Source: an uncultured bacterium
Lineage (GTDB): Bacteria; Bacillota_I; Bacilli_A; RFN20; CAG-826
Reading direction: 5' to 3'
Length of the DNA: 64,000 bases
Assembly: GCA_949299395.1 (NCBI GenBank)
Contig: CASGAB010000003.1
Coordinates: 64,137 to 128,136 of the forward strand
In this document: positions 43,647 to 52,462 of the stretch, in pieces
Layout of the letters: each line of letters begins with the position of its first letter
Position numbering within the stretch: position 1 is the first letter of the stretch
Notes under the pieces: generated by a model
What the model saw: only the letters and a program-made list of their open reading frames with translations
What the model was told of the DNA's origin: nothing
Database searches by the model: none
Position numbers and translations under genes: made by a program

Positions 43647-44188
43647 TTTTAATACCTCGAATTGCTGTTTCTAGTGCTTCTTCATCACTTAATCCATCTT
43701 TAAGTTTAGAAATTGCTTCATTAATTTGAACTTGGGTATATCCTAATGATTTTAAAGCTAAATAAACATTAGAATATTTAAATAAATTTTCATCATTTTT
43801 ATCGATAATATCGGATAGTTTTAAAACTATTGCTTCAGCAAAAACTCCTACTCCTTTTATTTTTCTTAATTCAGAAATATTTTTTGTTTTAATTAAAAAA
43901 AATCAGTTCTTCTATCTTTGAATTAGACAAAATTTGAATAGCTTTTTTAGGACCGATTCCATTTACTTCGATTAATTTTAAAAAGATATCTAATTCTTTA
44001 AACGTTTTAAAACCAAAAAGATTAAATCTATCTTCTTTTAAATAATCATATAAATAAAGTCGAACTTCTTCTCCTAAAACAAACTTTTCATTTTGTTTAA
44101 CAAAGATTTCAAAACCGATTTTATTAACTTCTAAAACAATTTTATTAAATCTTATTTCTTTAACTATTCCATAAAAGTAAGCAAACAT
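43633..44188 (-). pseudogene. ruvA: Holliday junction protein RuvA, split by a one-base frameshift
   Basis: RuvA binds Holliday junctions and recruits RuvB. The first 99 codons encode domain I (OB fold, MFAYFYGIVKEIRFNKIVLEVNKIGFEI) and the first helix-hairpin-helix (LIEVNGIGPKKAIQIL), then end in a premature TAA after an 8-base T run (43895-43902). Removing one T restores the second helix-hairpin-helix (ELRKIKGVGVFAEAIVLKL) and domain III (YLALKSLGYTQVQINEAISKL ending GIKNVRN), with TGA at 43633-43635 overlapping the ruvB start. The restored length of about 185 residues is near normal. It may be a sequencing error, a recent mutation or slippage-dependent expression. Confidence 0.9.
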
Positions 44189-44218
44189 CGTTTAAATTAC
44201 TTTTTAAATGAATAGATT

Positions 44219-45481
44219 TTATTCGAAATATTCAAACTCAAATTCTTTAAGTTTTACAATATCGCCGTTTTTAGCTCCCATTTCTCTTAAACGATCATCA
44301 ACACCAATTTTATTTAAATAAGTGATAAGTCTCATCATACCTTCATCAGTAGAAATGTTGATTAAATCATAAGTTCTTTCAACTCTTTCTCCATAAATTA
44401 TGAATAAATGTTCTTTTTCTTTTCTAATATCAAAGATTTCTTCATTTTCATCAAGGTTAATAATAACTTCTTTATCTTCTTCTTTATAAATTGGGAAGAT
44501 AGGAGCATCAGCAAGTAAATCTTTACATTGATATAAGATTTCTTTAATGCCTTCATTAGTTAAACAAGATAATGGATAAACTTTTTTGTTAACTTTCTTT
44601 TCAAATTCTATCAACTTTTCTTCACTACCTTCTTCATCCATTTTAGAAGCAACAATAACTTCAGGACGGTCAGCTAAATTCATACCATATTCTTCGATTT
44701 CTTTACGAATTGTTAAATAGTTTTCATATGGATTTTCACTAGAAATATCAACCATATGAATTAAAACTCTAGTTCTTTCAATATGACGTAAAAAAGCTAA
44801 ACCAAGACCTTTTCCTAGATGAGCTCCTTCAATTAATCCTGGCATATCAGCAAGAACAAATGAAGAACCATCATCTAAATAAGTTACTCCTAAATTAGGG
44901 ACAATAGTTGTAAAAGGATAATCTCCAATTTCAGCTTTAGAGTTAGAAACACAGCTAATGAAGGTAGATTTTCCTACACTAGGAAGACCAATAATACCAA
45001 CATCAGCTAAAAGTTTAAGTTCTAAAATTAATCTTTTATTTTCTCCAGGAAGACCATTTTCTGCAATTTTTGGTGCTTTATTACGAGCGTTTTTAAAGCA
45101 GGCATTTCCTCTTCCTCCTCTTCCACCTTTAGCGATTAAATATGTTTCACCAGGTTTATTCATATCAACGATAAAGGAATGATTGTCTTCTAAATAAACA
45201 ACTGTTCCGACTGGTAAATCGATATAAATATCTTTTGCATCTTTTCCGTATTGAAGTTTATTACCACCATTTTCACCATTTCCTGCAATAAAAACTTTGC
45301 TATGACGATAATTTACTAAAGTAGTTGTTGAAGATGAGCATCTTAAATAAATAGATCCACCTCTTCCACCGTTCCCTCCACTAGGTCCACCTAATGGACG
45401 ATTTTTTTCACGTAAAAAAGTGAGTGCGCCATCGCCACCTTTACCACTTCTAACTTCAATAACACTACGATCAATAAACAT
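44219..45481 (-). CDS. obg: GTPase Obg (CgtA)
   Basis: Obg is a 50S-assembly and stress-linked GTPase. The 420-residue protein has the glycine-rich Obg fold (GGKGGDGALTFLREKNRPLGGPSGG), the GTPase domain (GLPSVGKSTFI; DMPGLIEGAHLGKGLGLAFLRHIER; SKMDEEGSEE) and the C-terminal OCT domain present in Gram-positives. It follows rpmA as in Bacillus, but a terminator hairpin separates them. The ribosome-binding site is AAGGA. Confidence 0.96.
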   Translation of the reverse strand: MFIDRSVIEVRSGKGGDGALTFLREKNRPLGGPSGGNGGRGGSIYLRCSSSTTTLVNYRHSKVFIAGNGENGGNKLQYGKDAKDIYIDLPVGTVVYLEDNHSFIVDMNKPGETYLIAKGGRGGRGNACFKNARNKAPKIAENGLPGENKRLILELKLLADVGIIGLPSVGKSTFISCVSNSKAEIGDYPFTTIVPNLGVTYLDDGSSFVLADMPGLIEGAHLGKGLGLAFLRHIERTRVLIHMVDISSENPYENYLTIRKEIEEYGMNLADRPEVIVASKMDEEGSEEKLIEFEKKVNKKVYPLSCLTNEGIKEILYQCKDLLADAPIFPIYKEEDKEVIINLDENEEIFDIRKEKEHLFIIYGERVERTYDLINISTDEGMMRLITYLNKIGVDDRLREMGAKNGDIVKLKEFEFEYFE

Positions 45482-45499
45482 ATTTTTTCCTTAAACTTA

Positions 45500-45533
45500 T
45501 AAACAAAATAAAACCACCTGCAAAACAGGTGGT
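45500..45533 (-). terminator. Intrinsic terminator between rpmA and obg
   Basis: A perfect 8-bp stem (ACCACCTG with CAGGTGGT, loop of 5, 45513-45533) is followed on the - strand by TTTATTTTG. It lies 9 nt past the rpmA stop and should end most of the L21-L27 transcript. Confidence 0.9.
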
Positions 45534-45542
45534 AATTAATTA

Positions 45543-45833
45543 TTAAGCAGCTTCGTAAACAGAGACACGTTTTCTATTTTTGCCAACTCTTTCATATCTA
45601 ACGATACCAGCTTTTGTAGCAAAAATTGTATCATCTCCACCCTTTTTAGTATTAATTCCAGGGTAGATTTTTGTTCCGCGTTGTCTATAAATAATTGCAC
45701 CTGCTTTACAGAATTGACCATCACTTCTTTTAGCGCCAAGTCTTCTACCAGCACTATCTCTTCCGTTTTTAGTAGAACCGACACCCTTATGGGAAGCGAA
45801 GAATTGTAAATCAAGTTTAAATCTTAATTCCAT
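45543..45833 (-). CDS. rpmA: 50S ribosomal protein L27 with cleavable N-terminus
   Basis: L27 reaches the peptidyl transferase centre. The 96-residue protein starts [27 protein letters not shown]; the N-terminal extension ending QFF before ASHKG is the Firmicutes form that Prp protease removes. I chose ATG at 45833 because GGAAG lies 5 nt upstream and the protein then matches the family; the ATG four codons earlier lies against its own ribosome-binding site. The gene for the matching protease, prp, lies directly upstream. Confidence 0.95.
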   Translation of the reverse strand: MELRFKLDLQFFASHKGVGSTKNGRDSAGRRLGAKRSDGQFCKAGAIIYRQRGTKIYPGINTKKGGDDTIFATKAGIVRYERVGKNRKRVSVYEAA

Positions 45834-45849
45834 AAATACTTCCATCCTT

Positions 45850-46161
45850 TCATTTCTTTTTAGAAATTTTAACGTAATCTTTATAACTATCTTCGATAGT
45901 TTTTAATTGAATAAATATCGTTTTTAAAACAACATAATCATCGCAATTTTGATTTTCTTTTATTAAAGAAATTTCAATTAAACCACTTTCATTACTTATT
46001 TTATAATCCTCAAGATTTTTAATAGCATTAAGTCCACCGAATATAATTGCGCTAACCGCACTACAAACGATGTCTTTGCCTTTTTCATCATATTCAGCAT
46101 GACCTTCAACTTTTAAATATTTGAATTGATCATTATTTGAGGAATAAGTAATTTTAATCAT
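45850..46161 (-). CDS. prp: Ribosomal-processing cysteine protease Prp
   Basis: Prp cleaves the N-terminal extension of L27 in Firmicutes. The 103-residue protein shows the catalytic histidine in [22 protein letters not shown] and the catalytic cysteine in VCSAVS, the family signature. It lies between rplU and rpmA as expected and its start overlaps the rplU stop by one base. A matching cleavable L27 is encoded next, so the pathway is complete. Confidence 0.95.
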   Translation of the reverse strand: MIKITYSSNNDQFKYLKVEGHAEYDEKGKDIVCSAVSAIIFGGLNAIKNLEDYKISNESGLIEISLIKENQNCDDYVVLKTIFIQLKTIEDSYKDYVKISKKK

Positions 46162-46469
46162 TATAAATTAATGCTTGTGATTGTTAAGCAAGTATATGGT
46201 TGTCTATGACCATAACTTCTACGATAATTGTTCTTTGCTTTATACTTAAAGACGTCAATTTTCTTGCCAAGACCTTGTTTTTCGACCTTTGCAACAACAG
46301 TAGCGCCTTCAACATAAGGTGTGCCAGTTTTAATTGTTTTATCACCAACTAATAAAACTTTATCAAAAGTGAATTCTTTACCAGCTTCAACATCTAATTT
46401 TTCAACATAGATTTTTTGGCCAACTTCAACTTTTAATTGTTTTCCACCGCTTAAAATTATAGCGTACAT
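46161..46469 (-). CDS. rplU: 50S ribosomal protein L21
   Basis: A 102-residue large-subunit protein. It begins [20 protein letters not shown] and ends with the conserved region [30 protein letters not shown] strong ribosome-binding site (AAGGAGG) lies about 6 nt upstream. It heads the rplU-prp-rpmA operon, driven by a consensus-like promoter and a structured leader. Confidence 0.97.
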   Translation of the reverse strand: MYAIILSGGKQLKVEVGQKIYVEKLDVEAGKEFTFDKVLLVGDKTIKTGTPYVEGATVVAKVEKQGLGKKIDVFKYKAKNNYRRSYGHRQPYTCLTITSINL

Positions 46470-46581
46470 ATGCTTCCTCCTTAAATTAAATAATTACTCG
46501 CTTTTAAGGTATTATTTAGATAAAATCTTAATAATTTAGTGACCTTTTCAATGCGGTTGTAGCTAAGTTAAGAGTTACAAC
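46470..46581 (-). ncRNA. Putative L21 autoregulatory leader
   Basis: About 110 nt of untranslated leader lie between the rplU promoter and its ribosome-binding site. On the - strand it folds into GTTGTA...TACAAC, then ACCGCATTGAAAAGGT, then an AAGGT...ACCTT stem closing an AATTATT...AATAAT arm. Position and the CCGCATTG element fit the Firmicutes L21 leader, from memory; a covariance search would be needed to confirm it. Confidence 0.5.
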
Positions 46582-46587
46582 GTTAAG

Positions 46588-46616
46588 AATATACCATAAT
46601 GAACCTATAAAATCAA
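46588..46616 (-). promoter_or_regulatory. rplU operon promoter
   Basis: On the - strand TTGATT (46611-46616), a 17-nt spacer and TATATT (46588-46593). It lies about 120 nt before the rplU start codon and downstream of the small peptide gene. Confidence 0.8.
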
Positions 46617-46665
46617 CAAAAAATATACGTTATTATCGAAAGAATTTTATATTTATTTAATTAAC

Positions 46666-46848
46666 TTAGTTCCATGAGAATTGATATCCTCCAGGTAGTT
46701 TAATTATTCCATCATTAGACGTGAATAATTTATAAGCAGCAACAGCAATAATTGAAACAATCATGATTGCGATAATCGCCGCTAAAGTAATTGCTTCACC
46801 TGGTTTAATAGAATTTAATTCTTCTTCGGTTAACAAAATTCTATTCAT
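46666..46848 (-). CDS. Small single-span membrane peptide of unknown function
   Basis: A 60-residue protein with an acidic leader-like start (MNRILLTEEELNSIKPGE), one strongly hydrophobic helix (about residues 19-41, rich in Ala and Ile) and a short tail (TSNDGIIKLPGGYQFSWN) containing a proline-glycine-glycine and aromatic end. I do not recognise the family. The ribosome-binding site (AAAGGAGG) is excellent, which argues for a real gene, but it is locked in the 3' arm of a 14-bp hairpin. The gene lies between valS and the rplU promoter. It shares a 15-base upstream motif with the unknown gene at 22631-23149. It might be a secreted or membrane peptide; the function is open. Confidence 0.7.
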   Translation of the reverse strand: MNRILLTEEELNSIKPGEAITLAAIIAIMIVSIIAVAAYKLFTSNDGIIKLPGGYQFSWN

Positions 46849-46850
46849 TT

Positions 46851-46896
46851 AAAAAACCTCCTTTCATATACAAGAATGCTACAAAGGAGGTTTTTT
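46851..46896 (-). terminator. valS terminator that sequesters the peptide gene's ribosome-binding site
   Basis: Two perfect 14-base arms (46883-46896 and 46851-46864) flank an 18-nt loop. On the - strand the second arm is AAAGGAGGTTTTTT, so the stem ends in six Ts and also contains the GGAGG ribosome-binding site of the peptide gene, two bases before its ATG. It can act as valS terminator and as an attenuator. Confidence 0.85.
46871..46885 (-). promoter_or_regulatory. Shared upstream motif TTTGTAGCATTCTTG (copy 2)
   Basis: This copy forms most of the loop and the loop-side end of the first arm of the hairpin at 46851-46896, ending 22 nt before the peptide ATG. It is identical to the motif at 23171-23185. 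Confidence 0.75.
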
Positions 46897-46906
46897 ATTC
46901 ACTTTT

Positions 46907-49486
46907 TTAAATATTTTTAATTTTTGTTTCTAAAATTTCTTTTTGCTCTTTATATTTAGCGTATTTTTCTTTTTCTTCACTAACCTTTTGAGGGTTAGCT
47001 TTTGCTAAGAATTTTTCGTTATTAAGAAGATTTTCGCTTCTAATAATTTCTTTATTAATTGCTTCAAGTTGAGCATTAAGTTTAGCTAACTTCTCTTCTT
47101 TTGAAATATTATCATCAATATAAATTACGCCATCTGTAATAACAATTGATGTTAAATCATGAATTTCTTCATTAATAATTTCAATATTTGAAGCAAAAGT
47201 AAATCTTTCAATATATGAAATTAATGAATTAATATCTTTTGAAGTTTTTAATTTTAAACTAACACTTTGATTTGGAGCTAATGAGTTATCAACTTTATAT
47301 GCTCTAATTTTTTCAATAACATTTTTAATAAATAAGATATTAGATTCATCAAAAGTGATATTTTCTTCATAAGTTGGATAAGATTCAAGCATAATAGAAT
47401 CTTTATGTTCACTTAATGAAAGATAAATTTCTTCAGAAATAAATGGAGCAAATGGATAAATCATTAAAATGATTGATTTTAAGGATTTAAAAAGAGCATA
47501 GTAAGTAGAATTTTTATCATAATTATCGTTAGATAATGTAACTTTACACATCTCTAAATAGAAATCACAGAAATCATCATAAACAAATGAATGGAGGATT
47601 TGGCAAGCAATACCAAATTCATATTTTTCCATTGCATTTGTAATCTTTTTAACAGTTTCATTTAATCTATTAATAATGAATTTATCGATTTCATTGAGTT
47701 TATCAAATTCAATTTCTTCAAAGTGATAATTTTCTGGCAAATTCATTAAAGCAAAACGTGCGCTATTCCAAATTTTATTTAAATAAGCATTTGCGGCTTG
47801 AACTTTTTCTTCACTATATCTCATGTCAAGTCCAGGAGCTGCGGTTGTTGCAAGGAAATATCTTAATGAGTCAGTTCCATATTTATCAATAACTGCAACT
47901 GGATCAACACCGTTACCAAGTGATTTAGACATTTTTCTTCCAAGTGAATCTCTAACAAGTCCGTGGATAACAACATCATTAAATGGGATATTATCGGTAA
48001 AATGGAGTGATTGGAAAATCATTCTTGAGACCCAGAAAAAAATAATATCATAACCTGTAACTAAACAAGACGTAGGGAAATAACGTTCAAAATCACTTGT
48101 TTTTTCTGGCCAACCTAATGTTGCGAAAGGCCATAAAGCTGATGAGAACCATGTATCTAAAACATCTTCATCTTGATGCCATTCATTTTCGTTTCCTGGG
48201 CAAATTCTTGAAACAATCATTTCATTACTATTGTTTTTATACCAAACAGGAATTCTATGACCCCACCATAATTGACGTGAAATACACCAATCATCAATAT
48301 TTGAAAGCCATCTTGTTAAAACATTTTCGAATCTTTCAGGATAGAATTTAACTTTATTTTCACCCTTTTGATTTTCTAAAACTCGATCTGCTAAAGGTTG
48401 CATTTTAACGAACCATTGTTTTGATAAAATTGGTTCAACAACTGCATCACTTCTTTCACTATGACCAACTTGGTGAGTGATTTCTTCGATTTTAATTAAA
48501 TCATCTCTTTCTTTAATATCTTTTAAGAGTACATCTCTACAATCAAAACGGTCCATATTAGCATATTTACCGCATTTTTCATTCATTGTACCATCAACAT
48601 TCATGATGATTGGATGAGCAAGATTGTATTTTTGACCAATAATAAAATCGTTTGGATCATGAGCTGGAGTACATTTCATTGCACCAGTTCCAAATTCAAT
48701 ATCAACATATTCATCAGCAATAACTGGAATTTCTTCTAAATTTGCTGGATTAATAACAGTTTTACCAATGATATCTTTATATCTATCATCATTAGGATTA
48801 ACAACTACACATGTATCACCAAACATTGTTTCAGGTCTAGTTGTAGCGATTTCTAAATATTTATCTTTATTATCAGTAAAACGATATTTGAAATAATAGA
48901 AATGACCTTTATCTTCTTTATAAACAATTTCGATATTACTTAAAGCAGTTTTCATTTCAGGATCATAGTTAACGATTCTTTCACCACGATAAATTAACCC
49001 TTCATCAAAAAGAGTTTTAAATACTTTAAAAACAGCATCTTGGAAACCATCATCAAGAGTAAATCTTTCTCTTGAATAATCAATCATAATGCCCATTTTT
49101 TCCCATTGTGAATGGATAATATCTCTTTTTTCTGCTTTCCAAGCAAAAGCTTCTTTTAAAAAAGCTTCTCTACCGATTGTAAATCTATCAGTTCCTTCTT
49201 CTTTTAATTTAGCATCAACTTTAGCTTGAGTTGCAATTCCAGCATGATCTACTCCAGGAAGATAAAGTACATCAAAACCTTTTGCTTTTTTATAACGAGC
49301 AATAATATCTTGGATAGTATTATCAATTGCATGACCAATATGTAAAACACCTGTTACATTTGGAGGAGGAATAACCATTGAAAATGGTAATTTTGAAGTA
49401 TCTCCAGCTTTAAAATAGCCTTTTTCTTTCCACCCCTTTACTTTTCCTTTTTCTATTTCTTTAAAATCATATCTTTTATCAAGCAT
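46907..49486 (-). CDS. valS: Valyl-tRNA synthetase
   Basis: A class Ia synthetase of 859 residues. It has the HIGH-type signature (PPNVTGVLHIGHAIDNTIQDIIARYK), an editing domain (TTRPETMFGDTCVVVNP; GTGAMKCTPAHDPNDF), the DWCISRQLWWGHRIPVW segment, the KMSKS loop (RDSLGRKMSKSLGNGVDPV) and a C-terminal coiled-coil arm. The ribosome-binding site is AAGGAAGG. It follows engB by 14 nt. Confidence 0.97.
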   Translation of the reverse strand: MLDKRYDFKEIEKGKVKGWKEKGYFKAGDTSKLPFSMVIPPPNVTGVLHIGHAIDNTIQDIIARYKKAKGFDVLYLPGVDHAGIATQAKVDAKLKEEGTDRFTIGREAFLKEAFAWKAEKRDIIHSQWEKMGIMIDYSRERFTLDDGFQDAVFKVFKTLFDEGLIYRGERIVNYDPEMKTALSNIEIVYKEDKGHFYYFKYRFTDNKDKYLEIATTRPETMFGDTCVVVNPNDDRYKDIIGKTVINPANLEEIPVIADEYVDIEFGTGAMKCTPAHDPNDFIIGQKYNLAHPIIMNVDGTMNEKCGKYANMDRFDCRDVLLKDIKERDDLIKIEEITHQVGHSERSDAVVEPILSKQWFVKMQPLADRVLENQKGENKVKFYPERFENVLTRWLSNIDDWCISRQLWWGHRIPVWYKNNSNEMIVSRICPGNENEWHQDEDVLDTWFSSALWPFATLGWPEKTSDFERYFPTSCLVTGYDIIFFWVSRMIFQSLHFTDNIPFNDVVIHGLVRDSLGRKMSKSLGNGVDPVAVIDKYGTDSLRYFLATTAAPGLDMRYSEEKVQAANAYLNKIWNSARFALMNLPENYHFEEIEFDKLNEIDKFIINRLNETVKKITNAMEKYEFGIACQILHSFVYDDFCDFYLEMCKVTLSNDNYDKNSTYYALFKSLKSIILMIYPFAPFISEEIYLSLSEHKDSIMLESYPTYEENITFDESNILFIKNVIEKIRAYKVDNSLAPNQSVSLKLKTSKDINSLISYIERFTFASNIEIINEEIHDLTSIVITDGVIYIDDNISKEEKLAKLNAQLEAINKEIIRSENLLNNEKFLAKANPQKVSEEKEKYAKYKEQKEILETKIKNI

Positions 49487-49500
49487 AAAAGTTACCTTCC

Positions 49501-50097
49501 TTATTCGATAGAACTATCGATTTTATCTTTTAATTTTTCTAATAATCGATAATTTGTAATTGATACTAAATAAAGCTTATTTTCATCAAAATCTTTAAAT
49601 TTTGAAGCTAAATTTTTCTTTACTTTTGCTTTCATTGACATATTGAGTTTGTCACTTTTTGTTAAAGCAAAAATAAACGGAATATTATTATACATCAAAT
49701 ATTCATAAAATAATAAGTCGTCCTCGTTAGGTTCATGACGAGAATCAAGAAGAAATACGACTAATTTTAAGTATGGATTATCATTAAAATAAGAATCAAT
49801 CATCTTTCCATACATCTTATAATCAAGATCTTTTTTTGAAGAATAACCATAACCTGGAGCATCAACAAAATAAAATTTATTTTCGATTAAAAAATAATTT
49901 AATAAACGAGTCATACCAGGTTTTGATGATGTATATGCTAACTTTTTGTTATTAGTCAAAGCATTGATTAAAGATGATTTTCCAACATTTGATTTACCGA
50001 CAAAAAGCACCTCACTTAATCTAGGTGTAGGTGCTTCTTTAATATCCGTAATGGATTTTATAAATGTTGCGCTTTTATAATGATAAATTCCTTCCAT
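49501..50097 (-). CDS. engB: Ribosome-biogenesis GTPase EngB (YsxC)
   Basis: EngB acts late in 50S subunit assembly. The 198-residue protein has G1 GKSNVGKSSLINAL, G2 around KPGMTR, G3 DAPGYGYSSK, G4 TKSDKL and G5 SITN. It follows lon by 9 nt; lon-engB is a conserved pair in Bacilli. Confidence 0.96.
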   Translation of the reverse strand: MEGIYHYKSATFIKSITDIKEAPTPRLSEVLFVGKSNVGKSSLINALTNNKKLAYTSSKPGMTRLLNYFLIENKFYFVDAPGYGYSSKKDLDYKMYGKMIDSYFNDNPYLKLVVFLLDSRHEPNEDDLLFYEYLMYNNIPFIFALTKSDKLNMSMKAKVKKNLASKFKDFDENKLYLVSITNYRLLEKLKDKIDSSIE

Positions 50098-50106
50098 ATA
50101 ACTTAA

Positions 50107-52431
50107 TTAACGTAAACAAATTTTTAAGGCGTCATCAACATTATCCATATAAATAACATTTAAATTTGATGTTATTTCTTTTGGAAGTTCATTAACATTT
50201 TTCTTGTTTCCTTTTGGAACAATAATTGTTTTAATTCCACTTCTTAAAGCAGCTAAAGATTTTTCTCTTAATCCACCAATAGGAAGTGCATTACCTCTTA
50301 AATTAACTTCACCTGTCATAGCAATATCATTAGAAACTGGTTTTTCAGTTAAAGCAGAAATAATTGCGGTAGTTATCGCAATTCCAGCACTTGGACCATC
50401 TTTAGGAACTGCTCCTTCTGGAACGTGGATATGGATATCATTTTTAGAGAAGAAATTAGGATCAATACCATATTTATTTGCGTTGGCTTTAATATAATCT
50501 AAAGCAATTGAACATGATTCTTTCATAATGTCACCTAAATTTCCGGTAACAACTAAATTTCCTTTTCCTTCAAAATGATTAACTTCAATAGGAAGAATAT
50601 CTCCACCATATTGAGTATAAGCAAGTCCAGTAACAATACCGACTTGGTTTTTCTTTTCTTTATCAGTTGGATCAAAAATTTCGATTCCTAAGAACTTTTT
50701 AACATCTTTAATTCCAACTTTATAGACTTCATCTAAAGTATTTTTATTAAGTTTTTCTACGATTACTTTTCTAATAATTGTTCCAATTTTTCTTGATAAT
50801 TCTCTAACTCCTGCTTCACGTGTATATCTTTCAATAATATATTCAATAGCATCTTTTGAGAATTTAACAGTTTTTGGATCAACACCATTTGCTCTTGCTT
50901 CTTTAGCAATTAAATGGTTTTCAGCAATCTTTTGTTTTTCAATTAAGGTGTAAGAATCAACTGGAATAAGTTCAAGTCTATCTCTTAATGGTTCTGGAAC
51001 ATTTTCAAGATAATTACAAGTACAAATGAACATGACATTTGATAAATCATAATCAATTTCAAGATAATTATCTCTAAAATGAGTGTTTTGTTCTGGATCT
51101 AAAACTTCTAAAAGTGCTGCACTTGGATCACCTTTAAATCCATCATGTGAAAGTTTATCTACTTCATCTAAACAGAAAACAGGATTTGTAGTGCCGGCTT
51201 TTTTTAAGAAAGTCATGATTCTTCCAGGTTTAGAACCAACATAAGTTCTTCTATGACCTCTAATTTCCGATTCATCAGAAATACCACCTAAAGAACATTT
51301 AACAAACTTTCTTCCTAAAGCTTTAGCAATAGAAATTGAAAGAGATGTTTTACCGGTTCCTGGAGGACCATAGAAACATAAAACTGGAGCTTTTAAATTT
51401 CCATTTAATTTTTTAATAGCAAGATATTCGATGATTCTATCTTTGGCTTTAGTTAACCCATAATGATCATCATCTAAGATTTTTCTAGCTCTAACTAAAT
51501 CATCATTATCTTCAGTTTGATTATTAAAAGGAATTGCAAATAAAGTATCAAGATAATCGAGAATTAAGGAATATTCTAATGTTCCTTGAGGAAGATTTTT
51601 CATTCTCTTAAGTTCATCTTTTACTTTATCTTGAACTTCTTTTGGATAATTTCCTTTTCTTAATTTTTCTTCATAACTATCTTCGCTATTTTCAGCACCT
51701 TCGCCAAGTTGTTGTTTAATAGCTTTAAGTTGCTCACGAAGATAATACTCTTTTTGTTGTTTTTCACTTGTTTGACGGATTGTCTTTTGTAAATCTTGAT
51801 CAACCTTAATTCTAATTTTAATAATTTCAAAATCTTTAATTAAAAGTTCAAGTCTTTCATTAACACTTTTTGCTTCTAAAAGTTCTTGTCTTTTTTCTGG
51901 TTCAATATTGATTTCGTTAGCAAAAAGATTCGCTAAATCGTAGGAATTTAAGCCTTTTTTAATTGAGTTATAGAAAGATTTTGGTTGTTTACCGAAGAAA
52001 TCTTCAATGTTATTGTCTTCAAAATATTTGATTAACTTATTTACATAAGCTACTTCAGCATTTTGGTCACTTGATTCTTCTTTAATTAAATCGCCTTCAA
52101 TAAAAAATGATTGTTCTTCAAATGTTAAATTTGAATATGAATATTTATCGACACCTTGTAAAACTACTTTAACGATTTCTTTTTGATCGACTTTATAAAG
52201 AATTTTACATAAAGTTCCAATTTCATATAAATCGGAAATTGAAGAGATTTTATCTAAAGATAAATCTTTTTGACTGACTAAAAAGATTAATGAATTATAA
52301 AAATTAATACTTTCATTAATAGCAGAAACGCTGAAATCTCTTTCAGCGTAAAGGTTAATTTCTTGTTTAGGGAAGACAACCGCACCCCTAGTAATGAGAA
52401 CTGGTAACTTAATTTTTTGAATTTCTGACAT
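50107..52431 (-). CDS. lon: ATP-dependent protease Lon
   Basis: Lon degrades misfolded and regulatory proteins. The 774-residue protein has the N-terminal substrate-binding domain (LPVLITRGAVVFPKQ), the AAA+ domain (Walker A YGPPGTGKTSLSISIAKALGRKF; VFCLDEVDKL; sensor and Arg regions) and the C-terminal Ser-Lys protease domain with PKDGPSAGIAITTA (catalytic Ser) and LPIGGLREKSLAALR (catalytic Lys). The ribosome-binding site is AAAGGAGGG. It lies between tig and engB; clpX and lonB, usually present here in Bacillus, are missing. Confidence 0.97.
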   Translation of the reverse strand: MSEIQKIKLPVLITRGAVVFPKQEINLYAERDFSVSAINESINFYNSLIFLVSQKDLSLDKISSISDLYEIGTLCKILYKVDQKEIVKVVLQGVDKYSYSNLTFEEQSFFIEGDLIKEESSDQNAEVAYVNKLIKYFEDNNIEDFFGKQPKSFYNSIKKGLNSYDLANLFANEINIEPEKRQELLEAKSVNERLELLIKDFEIIKIRIKVDQDLQKTIRQTSEKQQKEYYLREQLKAIKQQLGEGAENSEDSYEEKLRKGNYPKEVQDKVKDELKRMKNLPQGTLEYSLILDYLDTLFAIPFNNQTEDNDDLVRARKILDDDHYGLTKAKDRIIEYLAIKKLNGNLKAPVLCFYGPPGTGKTSLSISIAKALGRKFVKCSLGGISDESEIRGHRRTYVGSKPGRIMTFLKKAGTTNPVFCLDEVDKLSHDGFKGDPSAALLEVLDPEQNTHFRDNYLEIDYDLSNVMFICTCNYLENVPEPLRDRLELIPVDSYTLIEKQKIAENHLIAKEARANGVDPKTVKFSKDAIEYIIERYTREAGVRELSRKIGTIIRKVIVEKLNKNTLDEVYKVGIKDVKKFLGIEIFDPTDKEKKNQVGIVTGLAYTQYGGDILPIEVNHFEGKGNLVVTGNLGDIMKESCSIALDYIKANANKYGIDPNFFSKNDIHIHVPEGAVPKDGPSAGIAITTAIISALTEKPVSNDIAMTGEVNLRGNALPIGGLREKSLAALRSGIKTIIVPKGNKKNVNELPKEITSNLNVIYMDNVDDALKICLR

Positions 52432-52462
52432 CGTTAGACAAGCCCTCCTTTAAAATATAAAA

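Noticed and set aside
45536-45814. Second - strand frame of 92 codons over the L27 gene
   Set aside because: It overlaps rpmA in another frame, and L27 is unambiguous; the peptide resembles no family.
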